A stretch of DNA of 14,338 nt from JAGXIT01 sp964393815 (lineage in GTDB: Bacteria; Patescibacteriota; Saccharimonadia; Saccharimonadales; UBA4665): contig CAYMUP010000022.1 in assembly GCA_964393815.1 (NCBI GenBank), forward strand, positions 1 to 14,338, in the 5' to 3' direction. Position numbers and translations under genes: made by a program. The notes beneath the pieces were generated by a model. The model made no database searches, was not told where the DNA came from, and saw nothing but the letters and a program-made list of their open reading frames with translations. Numbering within the stretch: position 1 is the first letter of the stretch; each line of letters opens with the position of its first letter. Below, piece by piece: positions 6,401 to 13,499 of the stretch.

Positions 6401-7413
6401 AGTTTCTTAAGACGGTTGTTACGGTTGATGACACGGCGGTACAGGTCGTTGAGGTCGCTGGTTGCAAAACGGCCACCAGTTAGCTGTACCATCGGTCGTA
6501 GATCTGGAGGGATCACCGGTAACACGCTCAGACACATACTCTCTGGCTTAATACCCGAGCGCTCCATGCTCTCGAGCAAGCGAAGTCGCTTCATGAGTTT
6601 CTTCTTGCGTTGGCCCTTGGCCTCTTCTGCCTCAGCGGTCAAATCTGCGATGAGCTGTTTGAGGTCAATTTCCTCAAGAAGATCTTTGAGTGCACCACCA
6701 CCCATGCCAACAGTAATCATCTCACGAAGCTCACTTGGCAAGTTGCGGTAATCTGTTTCGTTCATTAAACCAAGCTTAACGAGGCTATCGAGCTGGCTCT
6801 TAAGCACTTCGAAATCTTTGGTGACTTCTTCGATCTCTTTGGTCTGTGCTTCGGCCAGAGCCTTGACGTCTGCGCCATCTTCTTTAGCCTGAGCTTCGTA
6901 GCGAAGTTTGATGGCTTCGCACGCAGCCTTCCATTCGGCCTCTTTGTCTTCGCGATATTGATCACGGCGCTTAGCGTCAACACTTTTAACGATGTAAGCC
7001 GCAAAGTACGCCACGCGCTCGAGATTTTTAACCGTAAGGCCAAGTAGCAAGCCGACTGCACTCGGAGTGCCACGCAAAAACCAAATGTGGGCAACAGGCA
7101 CAGCCAACTGGATGTGACCCATGCGCTCACGACGGACGATACTACGGGTTACCAGCTCGCCGTTTTTGTCAACAGCGGCTTCGCGGCTACGTACGCCTTT
7201 GTACTTAGCATCATGTGGGTTAATGTCTTTAACCGGTCCAAAAATACGCTCACAGAAAAGACCATCGCGCTCTGGCTTTTGGGTACGGTAGTTAATAGTT
7301 TCGGGCTTTAGAACTTCACCATAGCTCCAGTCCTCGATATCTCTAGAACTGGCAACGGCGAGTCGAACCGCGTCGAAGTCTGCAATGTTGGTGCCGTATG
7401 AATACTGACGCAT
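3454..7413 (-). CDS. rpoC: DNA-directed RNA polymerase subunit beta-prime, lacking both zinc-site cysteine sets
   Basis: This 1319-residue subunit carries the catalytic magnesium site: NADFDGDQMAVH with aspartates at 519, 521 and 523. The order is canonical: N-terminal GLFCERIFGP (51-60), clamp coiled coil (about 125-220), KRVDYSGRSVI, catalytic loop, F-loop near 774, bridge helix from 807, trigger loop 954-968 and C-terminal GITKASL. There is no large trigger-loop insertion. The four cysteines of the first zinc site (E. coli 70, 72, 85, 88) are P66, D68, V81 and N84. The second site (814, 888, 895, 898) is A844 (or E843), A915, P922 and S925. The trigger loop reads GTQLSLDSKH instead of the usual GTQLTMRTFH. 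The C-terminus is acidic. The ATG at 7413 lies two bases after rpoB, with GGAGG seven bases upstream inside the end of rpoB. Confidence 0.98.
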   Translation of the reverse strand: MRQYSYGTNIADFDAVRLAVASSRDIEDWSYGEVLKPETINYRTQKPERDGLFCERIFGPVKDINPHDAKYKGVRSREAAVDKNGELVTRSIVRRERMGHIQLAVPVAHIWFLRGTPSAVGLLLGLTVKNLERVAYFAAYIVKSVDAKRRDQYREDKEAEWKAACEAIKLRYEAQAKEDGADVKALAEAQTKEIEEVTKDFEVLKSQLDSLVKLGLMNETDYRNLPSELREMITVGMGGGALKDLLEEIDLKQLIADLTAEAEEAKGQRKKKLMKRLRLLESMERSGIKPESMCLSVLPVIPPDLRPMVQLTGGRFATSDLNDLYRRVINRNNRLKKLIELNAPEVIRRNEQRMLQEAVDALIDNNNARSGRAVAATGQRRRLKSLSDMLKGKQGRFRQNLLGKRVDYSGRSVIVAGPELKINQCGLPKMMALELFKPFVIGELIARDQAHNIRSATRMIETGETEVWDALDEVIKGKYVLLNRAPSLHRLSIQAFQPTLIEGRAVQLHPLVCKGFNADFDGDQMAVHLPLSDAAQKEAAEIMAANKNLLKPADGSPILHIEQDIVLGCYYLTYERPGKAEGDKPYSSLDEASMAFDAGVITLQSRVRVPFRGEIRSTTFGRLLFNEIFPEDFKFQDEAMTKKHLQKVMAAVYKQYGQEKTAEIADNLKDLGFRYATMSGLSMGMGDFEDIKGLDKVLAGGEDRSANISDQYEQGFITDEERHRLTVENWAKVDAEVQGMLAEQMQGQDGSMAIAITSGARGNVSQMKMSVGMLGVFQDATGQAIELPVKHGYMHGLTPLEYFTGTRGTRKAVIDIALKTADAGYLTRRLVDVSQDVFTIDDEAVDESTDPGFKMLREDAAAIGVSYGSRLEGRYAAEDVKGHIKAGELFTKETAEAIDADEKLDGIKIMSALSASSVHGVPQKSYGIDPATGNLVESHNPIGVIAAQSIGEPGTQLSLDSKHRSGALVADDTAQGLSRVEELFEARAPKGQAYLTDIGGAANVWEEGERYVVQVTADSNDTVELELGSRTAKIASGSDVAIGDVVASEEDGSDPLISPMAGKAEVTDKKVIITPTAKSTVRYEIPAFKQIVIKDGDTVIAGQRLTNGSINLHDLMNLRGVEPTQRYIMNEILGIFAGQGQNIADKHLEIIVRQMFSRVQIEDAGDSEFVTGDVVSKLAVAEANDALIAAGKQPAKVTQLLLGITKASLSTDSFLSAASFQDTTRVLISAATSGRIDKLFGLKENVILGRKIPVGTGFGASNALDEGDQSAADEFIEERNEALENPIMLGDMRPSLDEEEIETEDVKSMVEEMSDPDEG

Positions 7414-7415
7414 TT

Positions 7416-10400
7416 TTACGCCTCCTCGCTTTCATCGTTAGTGGTTGTCGTTGTGTCATCGTCATCGTCGTCGGCTGCTACGGCTACAAAGTCGTTATCG
7501 ACTGGGTTGCCATCGCTATCTTCAAACTCAAACCCTTCACTGGCTGCTTCTTCGTCGGTGACATCAACTTCTGAGATAGCCGAAGTTGGCGCCTCGACAG
7601 CTACCGGATGAGTTGCTTCCTCATGGATGTTGGTTGCAAGCACGTTTTCGGCGTCAACAATAGTGTCTGAGGCGACCAGGTCAACCTTGAGACCGAGACC
7701 TTGTAGCTCCTTGACGAGCACATTGAAGCTTTCAGGTACTTTTGGTCCAACAATCTCGGTTTTCTTAATGATGCTCTCGTAGGCCTTCGAACGTCCATAG
7801 ACGTCGTCGGACTTGATGGTAAGCATTTCTTGCAGCGTATTTGCTGCACCGTAAGCCTCGAGTGCCCACACCTCCATTTCACCGAAGCGCTGACCACCGT
7901 TTTGGGCTTTACCGCCAAGTGGTTGCTGTGTGACCATGGTGTATGGACCGGTTGAACGAGCGTGGATCTTGTCTGCCACCATGTGGTTCAGCTTGATCAT
8001 ATACATGTTACCGACCGTGGTGCGTTCTTTGAACGCGCCACCAGTGCGACCGTCGTACAATTGCTGCTTGCCATCTTCTGGGAAGCCGGCTTCTTTAAGT
8101 AGGCTCTGGATTTTCTCGATTGGTACACCGTTGAAGCTTGGGCTCGCAACTTTCATGCCAAGAGCACGGGCAGCCATGCCAAGGTGTGTTTCAAACAACT
8201 GGCCAATGTTCATACGACTCGGCACGCCAAGTGGGTTCAAAATGATGTCCACTGGAGTACCGTCTTCCATGAATGGCATGTCTTCGATAGGCAAAATTCG
8301 GGCAATAACACCCTTGTTACCATGACGACCACCAAGTTTGTCGCCGACACTGACCTTACGCATCTGAGCCACAAAGACTTGGATCTGCATAAGCACACCA
8401 GCTTTTAGCTCGTGACCATTTTCTCGACTAAAGACTTTGACGCCCACGACTTTACCGTGTTTGCCGTTGCTCATACGCTGAGAAGTGTCACGTACTTCTT
8501 TGGCCTTTTCGCCGAAGATAGCTCGGAGCAGTCGCTCTTCGCTTGAGAGCTCTTGCTCACCCTTTGGCGTGATTTTACCGACGAGAATGTCACCTGGGTG
8601 CACTTCTGCGCCGATGCGGACTATGCCGTCGTCGTCGAGATGGCGAAGCGCGTCTTCGCTCACATTTGGAATATCACGGGTAACGAGCTCTGGGCCGAGT
8701 TTGGTTTCGCGAACTTCGATCATGTAATCCACAATGTGAACAGAGGTAAGAGTGTCATTTTCGACGAGCTTGCGGCTAATGATGATGGCGTCTTCGAAGT
8801 TGTAACCTGCCCATGGCATAAAAGCGACGATCAAATCTTTACCAAGCGCCAGTTCACCGCCCTGGATGCTCATACCCTCGATGAGCGCATCGCCTTTTTT
8901 AACCTTGTCGCCGGTACTAACTACCACTCGCTGGTTAATACTGGTGCCTTCGTTGCTACGCACAAAATGCTGCGGTTCATAGGTGACCGTGCCCGCCTTG
9001 TATCTGACGACTAGTTCGTCGGCGTTAGCGCGTACCACTTCACCGTCTTCTTCGGCAATGGTCAGCTGACCGGTGTTTTGCGCGGCCACGGCTTCAATCC
9101 CGGTGCCGACGATGGGGCTTTCGGGAGTTACGAGAGGCACTGCCTGACGTTGCTGGTTGCTACCCATCAGTGCGCGGTAGACGTAGTTTTTCTCGATGAA
9201 AGGAATCAACCCAGCGCTCGAGCCGATAATCTGGTTTTCGCTGGCGTCGACATGGGTCACATCGGCGCTATCGACTGTACCTGATTTGAGGTGAATACGG
9301 GCGCTAACACGCTCTTCTATGATGTGACCATTGGCATCGGTCGCCACACCGGCGCCGGCAATGATGGCTTGCTCTTCGTCTGCGGCGTCAAGATAGACGA
9401 TTTCGTCGGTCACTACGCCTTTTTTGACCACGCGGTAAGGTGTTTCGATGAACCCGTAGTCATTGACACGGGCAAAATTAGCTAGGTTGAGCACCAAACC
9501 CACGTTGGCACCTTCTGGGGTCTCAACGGCACAAATACGACCATAGTGGGTAGCGTGAGCGTCACGCACTTCAAACCCGGCACGCTCTCGACTGAGACCA
9601 CCAGGGCCCATCGAGCTCAGGCGTCGTTTGTGAGCGAGTTCGCTCAGTGGGTTAATCTGGTCCATAAACTGGCTCAGCTGACTACTCGCGAAAAACTCGC
9701 GTACGGCAGCCACCACCGGACGAGCGTTGATCAGCTGGCCTGGCTGCACGGTTTCGATTTCGCTCATGCTCATGCGGTCCTGCGTGTTGCGCACCATTCG
9801 CAGCAGGCCGATACGGAACTGGCGCTGCACCAGTTCGCCGACCATTTTGATACGGCGGTTGCTTAGGCTATCGATGTCGTCGCCCGGTTCTTGGGTGACA
9901 TTCATGCGAATCAGCTCGGCGATGATAGCGACCAAATCCTCGAGACGCATAATGCGATTCTCGGCAGTGTTGGGCACATCTAGATTGAGACGCTTGTTGA
10001 TCTTGTAGCGGCCGACACGGCTAAAATCAAAGCGTTTAAAGTTATAAAACATGTTTTCGAGCAGGCTGCGGGCGTTATCGACCGTCGCCAGATCGCCAGG
10101 ACGCAACCGGCGATAGACTTCAATCAGCGCCTCGGCATGACCCTTGCTCGGGTCTTTGTCGAGAGTAGCCTGCAAGAAACTACCTTTGGCCTGATCGACG
10201 TGCTTGAAAGCCTCTTTCATAGTGGCTTCGGTCATGCCGAGAGCCCTTAGAAGCGTCGTGACAGGGATTTTGCGTTTACGGTCAATCTTGACATAGATTG
10301 CACCGTTCGCAGCCGTCTCAAATTCTAGCCAGGCACCGCGGCCTGGGATAACTTTGGCGCTATAGACGTTTTTTGTACCAGAGAGCTCTGAGGTGTAGAA

Positions 10401-10832
10401 CACACCGCTACTACGAATCAGCTGGCTTACCACGACGCGCTCAGCACCGTTGATAATAAACGTACCGCGGCGAGTCATCCATGGGTAATCACCCAGGTAA
10501 ATCTCTTGCTCTTTGACTTCACCGGTGACTTTGTTGGTCAGTTCGACGGTAGCCTTGAGAGGCGCATCGTAGCTGACATTGTTTTCACGAGCTTCCGCCT
10601 CGGTCATTTTAGGCTCTTCAAAGTGGTATTCTTTGAAACTCAGGCTAAGCTTCGTGCCGGTGTAATCATCTATCGGGCTGATTTCAGCCAGAATCTCACC
10701 AAGCCCTTCATCGATCATCCACTGGAACGATCGGTTTTGATGGTCTACTAGATTTGGCAGGTCGATGGTGTCGTCGGCCTGCGTAAAGTAGACTCTTGTT
10801 TGTTTCTGCGTAGAACTTGCAGCTTTTGCCAT
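7416..10832 (-). CDS. rpoB: DNA-directed RNA polymerase subunit beta
   Basis: This is the 1138-residue beta subunit, which forms half of the active-site cleft with RpoC. The start MAKAASST at 10832 is preferred; the frame stays open to 10913, but that extension overlaps the leader hairpin and is unlike RpoB. An AGGAG lies 13 bases before this ATG, a long spacing. The rifampicin pocket runs from about residue 382 (FFASSQLSQFMDQ); D391, H401 and S406 match E. coli D516, H526 and S531, while N518 is isoleucine and L533 is methionine. GYNFEDA, KLGGRHGNKG (about 832-841) and the C-terminal GGQRFGEMEVWALEAYGA motif are intact. After the conserved end comes a low-complexity acidic tail of roughly 50 residues with runs of six aspartates and five threonines. 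RpoC follows two bases later, so the pair is one operon. Confidence 0.98.
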   Translation of the reverse strand: MAKAASSTQKQTRVYFTQADDTIDLPNLVDHQNRSFQWMIDEGLGEILAEISPIDDYTGTKLSLSFKEYHFEEPKMTEAEARENNVSYDAPLKATVELTNKVTGEVKEQEIYLGDYPWMTRRGTFIINGAERVVVSQLIRSSGVFYTSELSGTKNVYSAKVIPGRGAWLEFETAANGAIYVKIDRKRKIPVTTLLRALGMTEATMKEAFKHVDQAKGSFLQATLDKDPSKGHAEALIEVYRRLRPGDLATVDNARSLLENMFYNFKRFDFSRVGRYKINKRLNLDVPNTAENRIMRLEDLVAIIAELIRMNVTQEPGDDIDSLSNRRIKMVGELVQRQFRIGLLRMVRNTQDRMSMSEIETVQPGQLINARPVVAAVREFFASSQLSQFMDQINPLSELAHKRRLSSMGPGGLSRERAGFEVRDAHATHYGRICAVETPEGANVGLVLNLANFARVNDYGFIETPYRVVKKGVVTDEIVYLDAADEEQAIIAGAGVATDANGHIIEERVSARIHLKSGTVDSADVTHVDASENQIIGSSAGLIPFIEKNYVYRALMGSNQQRQAVPLVTPESPIVGTGIEAVAAQNTGQLTIAEEDGEVVRANADELVVRYKAGTVTYEPQHFVRSNEGTSINQRVVVSTGDKVKKGDALIEGMSIQGGELALGKDLIVAFMPWAGYNFEDAIIISRKLVENDTLTSVHIVDYMIEVRETKLGPELVTRDIPNVSEDALRHLDDDGIVRIGAEVHPGDILVGKITPKGEQELSSEERLLRAIFGEKAKEVRDTSQRMSNGKHGKVVGVKVFSRENGHELKAGVLMQIQVFVAQMRKVSVGDKLGGRHGNKGVIARILPIEDMPFMEDGTPVDIILNPLGVPSRMNIGQLFETHLGMAARALGMKVASPSFNGVPIEKIQSLLKEAGFPEDGKQQLYDGRTGGAFKERTTVGNMYMIKLNHMVADKIHARSTGPYTMVTQQPLGGKAQNGGQRFGEMEVWALEAYGAANTLQEMLTIKSDDVYGRSKAYESIIKKTEIVGPKVPESFNVLVKELQGLGLKVDLVASDTIVDAENVLATNIHEEATHPVAVEAPTSAISEVDVTDEEAASEGFEFEDSDGNPVDNDFVAVAADDDDDDTTTTTNDESEEA

Positions 10833-10889
10833 ACGCGTACTAGTACTCCTAATGTTAGCGACTAGAGGCGTCTCCGCTGCTGGCGTCAG

Positions 10890-10906
10890 TCTGGGAGCGA
10901 CCCAGA
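10890..10906 (-). promoter_or_regulatory. Hairpin in the rpoB leader
   Basis: TCTGGG (10890-10895) and CCCAGA (10901-10906) pair perfectly around AGCGA. It lies 58 bases before the rpoB ATG, inside the leader expected from the promoter at 10943-10970. No T-run follows on the minus strand, so it is not a simple terminator. It may stabilise the transcript or act in leader control; this is inference from position only. Confidence 0.35.
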
Positions 10907-10942
10907 AAACCACCCGCGCGGCTTACTATACCTAGTCGTTTG

Positions 10943-10970
10943 ATGATAATTTTTGGATGTTTACAAGCAA
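10943..10970 (-). promoter_or_regulatory. Candidate promoter for rpoBC
   Basis: Read on the minus strand, TTGCTT (complement of 10965-10970) and TATCAT (complement of 10943-10948) are 16 bases apart. This would start transcription near 10936 and give a leader of about 104 bases. A second -10-like TATAGT lies at 10925-10930 but lacks a convincing -35. The surrounding 10914-11124 holds no gene; it also contains a GC-rich palindrome around 11047-11064. Confidence 0.4.
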
Positions 10971-11124
10971 AGAGAAATGCTAAAACAATCCTTTTTGATA
11001 GTTTCTAGGAAGCTTCCTAATCCCATGCCTTTTGGTGCTATATCTGCCCGGCGGCCGCCCGGCCAGCACAGCTTGAGCTTACACTACTTCTTACGTTATA
11101 GAGTACAGCGTCATAGGACAAGAG

Positions 11125-11895
11125 TCAAGAGTGTAATGACGTAGAAGAGGAGGTGGACGTAGTCGCCATTTCTAGCAAAAGGACAACTCGGGACAGGGTG
11201 TTGTCGTCATTCTTATCAGGCTGCTCAACAATTATCTCTTCGGTGCCTGGCTGAAAAGTAACTGTAATGTCAGTCATTTCGGTTTGAGCATCAATACGTT
11301 CGCTCGCTGTTTCCGCCCATGGTCGTATGACAGCACCTGGAGGAAAAGGTCCAAGAATCTGGACTCGCTGTATTCGACGACCGTTTATAGCGCTAGCGTA
11401 ACTGTAATCACCTCCCACAACCACTTGCCGTAGTCCTGCGCCGACGAGTAGCGCCCTATCTTCTGGATGGCGAACAGTACCCCAACTGCCAACTTTAGGC
11501 ATGCCACCGCCTACCCAGAGCACGCCACTACTGGCAAGTTCTTTCGAAAATGGAACTGGTTTTGTCTCACCCTGCCCTACTACAACACCCCCGGCTATTT
11601 TGTAGCCTTCGGCATCAAACTTTATTTCCCGGTCAGTAGGTTCATCTGCCTTTGGGCCATCTATATCTGGCATATGGTCTGCGATTGCTCCAAAAACACC
11701 ACCCTTAAGAGCCCCGCCGAAGAGGAGCACGGCAAGCCCACCCCTTATCAGCACTCTCCGTCCAAACTCGTGGATATCTTCTCTATCCTCCAAGCTTTTT
11801 GAAAGCCTTTCAAGAACAGCCATGGATTCTTTTACTATTCCTGGGTCAGTTAATTGGCTCTGAGTCGGCTTGACATCCTCATATACAGAAAGCAC
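11125..11895 (-). CDS. Unrecognised single-pass membrane protein, paralogue of the 12226-13347 product
   Basis: This protein of up to 256 residues belongs to no family I can name. It has a hydrophilic N-terminus (1-46), one membrane helix at about 48-70 (VLIRGGLAVLLFGGALKGG) and an external domain of about 170 residues ending in a Ser/Thr-rich tail. The external domain matches the C-terminus of the neighbour at 12226-13347: FDAEGY (93-98) against FDAKGY, ILGPFP (180-185) against IVGPIP, and ITVTFQP against ATVVFEP, in the same order. The longest frame starts at GTG 11895 without a clear Shine-Dalgarno. An internal ATG at residue 25 (11823) would give 232 residues and keep the membrane helix. 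It lies upstream of rpoB on the same strand, but rpoB seems to have its own promoter. Topology is inferred from the helix only. Confidence 0.75.
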   Translation of the reverse strand: MLSVYEDVKPTQSQLTDPGIVKESMAVLERLSKSLEDREDIHEFGRRVLIRGGLAVLLFGGALKGGVFGAIADHMPDIDGPKADEPTDREIKFDAEGYKIAGGVVVGQGETKPVPFSKELASSGVLWVGGGMPKVGSWGTVRHPEDRALLVGAGLRQVVVGGDYSYASAINGRRIQRVQILGPFPPGAVIRPWAETASERIDAQTEMTDITVTFQPGTEEIIVEQPDKNDDNTLSRVVLLLEMATTSTSSSTSLHS

Positions 11896-11946
11896 ACCGT
11901 TTAAGATATGGAGATACGTTATTGAGCTGCCCTGTGAGTTTTGCCA

Positions 11947-11970
11947 ACTGACTGTCGTTTTGCGGTCAGT
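11947..11970 (-). other. Perfect 6-bp stem-loop after the small broken gene
   Basis: ACTGAC (11947-11952) and GTCAGT (11965-11970) are perfect inverted complements around 12 bases. The stem begins four bases after the stop codon at 11974-11976 on the minus strand. No T-run follows, so it could be an mRNA end-protecting stem or a factor-dependent terminator rather than an intrinsic terminator. Confidence 0.35.
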
Positions 11971-11973
11971 AAC

Positions 11974-12205
11974 TTAGCCCTGTTCGTTAGTCATAATATC
12001 GTGCACCATCCGTAACGGACGCTTATCACCGCCTGGCAGGGCCACACCACAGCTAGGCGTCAAATATGTGGAACCACGCCCGTCAATTTGTTTACCCCCA
12101 AGGTTGATGGCGAGGGCTTCAAATCCCTTTTTACAGTTCAAAGTAGCCGCTGTCTTGTATTTCAGCAGATGGTAGTGTTTCGCCGGTGGGTATTATGTGG
12201 CTCAT
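11974..12205 (-). pseudogene. Small coding region split by an apparent frameshift
   Basis: Two overlapping minus-strand frames fill this gap. The first starts at ATG 12205 (MSHIIPTGETLPSAEI) and stops after 24 codons at TAA. The second is open from 12192 to TAA at 11974 but has no ATG near its start; it reads CKKGFEALAINLGGKQIDGR, then GSTYLTPSCGVALPGG, and ends MTNEQG. Skipping one base at GAA-C-TGT, where the first frame ends, joins them into a product of about 78 residues. The glycine-rich, protein-like composition of the second frame makes chance unlikely. It could be a decayed gene, a +1 programmed frameshift, a sequencing error or a short gene with a rare TTG start at the TLNC position. 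No Shine-Dalgarno is seen. It sits between the two paralogous membrane proteins, 21 bases after the upstream stop. Confidence 0.45.
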
Positions 12206-12225
12206 ATTGTCTAAAAATTTTTTAC

Positions 12226-13347
12226 TTATTTCCCGTTGACTAGGTCAAAAACCACAGAAAACTTAGAGGTGCCTGGGTAAAATTCATTCACACAAGCTTT
12301 AACGATTCGTTTCTCTGGCTCAAACACAACTGTGGCATTTGACACTGGCTTTTCGGCAGTGCTGACTTCGGTCTCGAAGGCAGGATAATATGTTGCAGCG
12401 TGTAGGGTACTGTCCTCTGGTATCGGACCGACTATCTCAGCTTTCTCGCAGTACTGCTGACCATTCACGGGTGTTTCTTCAGACGAAACTACGATATTAA
12501 TTTTCCTAGGACCATCGTCCACTCGGAACTTCAGATCTCTACCGAGCCGGACGGCTCCTACTTCTGGTATATCGTCTACTTTCACTGGCTTGCCGTTTAC
12601 GAGGTCCAGACTGTGCTTTGGCACAATCACTTCGTTGGCTTTCCCGCTATTAACATCTGTCAGGCTGTATCCTTTTGCGTCAAAAACTGCATCAGTATCC
12701 CTTTGGGTCAGCCACGCCACTGGAGCACCAATGACCGTTACCCCAGCGGCCACTCCCGAAATTGCTTTAGCTAGCCTAATGTGATTGGCCCGCCTTTTTG
12801 TCTTTTCTCGCATTCTTTCAGCTCTCAACCTCTCGGCTTCATCACGCTTGGCTTTATACATATCCTCAAAGGCGCTGATGATCAAAGCAGCATCATTTAG
12901 AGACCTTTCGAAATTCAGGTCAGATATGACGTCAGAGCGCACTCTGGAATTCACGATAGCCATCACTGGATCAATTTTTTCCGATTCTTTTGGGCGCATG
13001 GTCAAAAGCACTTGCACATCGCCATTGTTCAGGTCCTGCATGCACATGCCATATTTGACATCAAGCCCGTCTTCTTGAAGTTCAAGTGATGGATCAATCG
13101 CCCAAACACCTTCAGACGTTTTAGTTCCCCATGTACTACAGAGAACTTTCATCCGCGATTCCAGCGCTCTAACCGGCTTCGTTTCTGCCGTCTCACGTAC
13201 TATGCGCATTTCTCCAATAGCTTCAAAAAGACTTTTGGTTGTTATGTCCTGTGGTGGTAAACCTAGTTTCTCAATCCCCATTGGTTCTTGAACTCCTATT
13301 TCCAGTAAGGTATTACTTACTATTAATTCGTTTTTATTGTTATACAT
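12226..13347 (-). CDS. Unrecognised membrane protein with cytoplasmic and external domains
   Basis: I do not recognise this 373-residue protein. Residues 1-155 form a cytoplasmic-looking domain with three cysteines (70, 102 and one later at 300). Residues about 160-188 (FEDMYKAKRDEAERLRAERM) are highly charged and probably coiled coil. Residues 194-213 (AISGVAAGVTVIGAPVAWL) are a membrane helix preceded by many arginines and lysines, and residues 214-373 should be outside the cell. That external part is related to the C-terminus of the product at 11125-11895 through FDAKGY (222-227), IVGPIP (305-310) and ATVVFEP (338-344). ATG 13347 has no clear Shine-Dalgarno; the leader is very AT-rich, with a possible TATACA -10 at 13384-13389. 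The paired domains suggest an envelope or signal-linking protein, but that is only inference. Confidence 0.8.
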   Translation of the reverse strand: MYNNKNELIVSNTLLEIGVQEPMGIEKLGLPPQDITTKSLFEAIGEMRIVRETAETKPVRALESRMKVLCSTWGTKTSEGVWAIDPSLELQEDGLDVKYGMCMQDLNNGDVQVLLTMRPKESEKIDPVMAIVNSRVRSDVISDLNFERSLNDAALIISAFEDMYKAKRDEAERLRAERMREKTKRRANHIRLAKAISGVAAGVTVIGAPVAWLTQRDTDAVFDAKGYSLTDVNSGKANEVIVPKHSLDLVNGKPVKVDDIPEVGAVRLGRDLKFRVDDGPRKINIVVSSEETPVNGQQYCEKAEIVGPIPEDSTLHAATYYPAFETEVSTAEKPVSNATVVFEPEKRIVKACVNEFYPGTSKFSVVFDLVNGK

Positions 13348-13380
13348 GATTATTTTATTTTTTTCAACTTGTTGTTATCT

Positions 13381-13390
13381 ATGTATACAT
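13381..13390. promoter_or_regulatory. 10-bp palindrome containing -10-like sequence on both strands
   Basis: ATGTATACAT is a perfect palindrome, so it offers TATACA as a -10 box in both directions. To the left it would start a transcript about 30 bases before the ATG at 13347. To the right it would lead into the structured block at 13500-14060. No strong -35 is found for either direction, so this is weak. It could also be a protein-binding site. Confidence 0.25.
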
Positions 13391-13399
13391 TTCCACTAG

Positions 13400-13486
13400 G
13401 TCGGTCTCTCGGGTTCAGACCATTCAGGCGAGGAAAATGGAGACTTCACCTGGGATGCGTTTTTTTCATGGGAGGGTTTCACTTGG
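13400..13486 (+). repeat. Imperfect direct repeat, left copy
   Basis: This copy shares GTCGGTCTC (13400-13408), TCACCTGGGATG (13446-13457) and TTTCA..TGG (13477-13486) with the copy at 14122-14169. The spacing from the second to the third element is exactly 19 bases in both. In the left copy 37 extra bases lie between the first two elements. Read in the plus frame both copies give T-W-D, seven residues, F-(T/S)-W. Neither frame has a start codon here. Confidence 0.5.
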
Positions 13487-13499
13487 AGCAACTTTTTGA

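Noticed and set aside
10833..10913. 27-residue N-terminal extension of RpoB
   Set aside because: It covers the leader hairpin and has no RpoB-like sequence; MAKAASST at 10832 is the natural start despite a distant AGGAG.
10953..11144. 63-codon plus-strand frame between rpoB and the next gene
   Set aside because: No Shine-Dalgarno, arginine-rich readout of GC palindrome, and it overlaps the likely rpoB promoter.
13429..13440. GAGGAAAATGG resembling the RNase P RNA start motif GAGGAAAGTCC
   Set aside because: The match breaks after seven bases, and the paired 3' ACAGAA-type motif is missing downstream.
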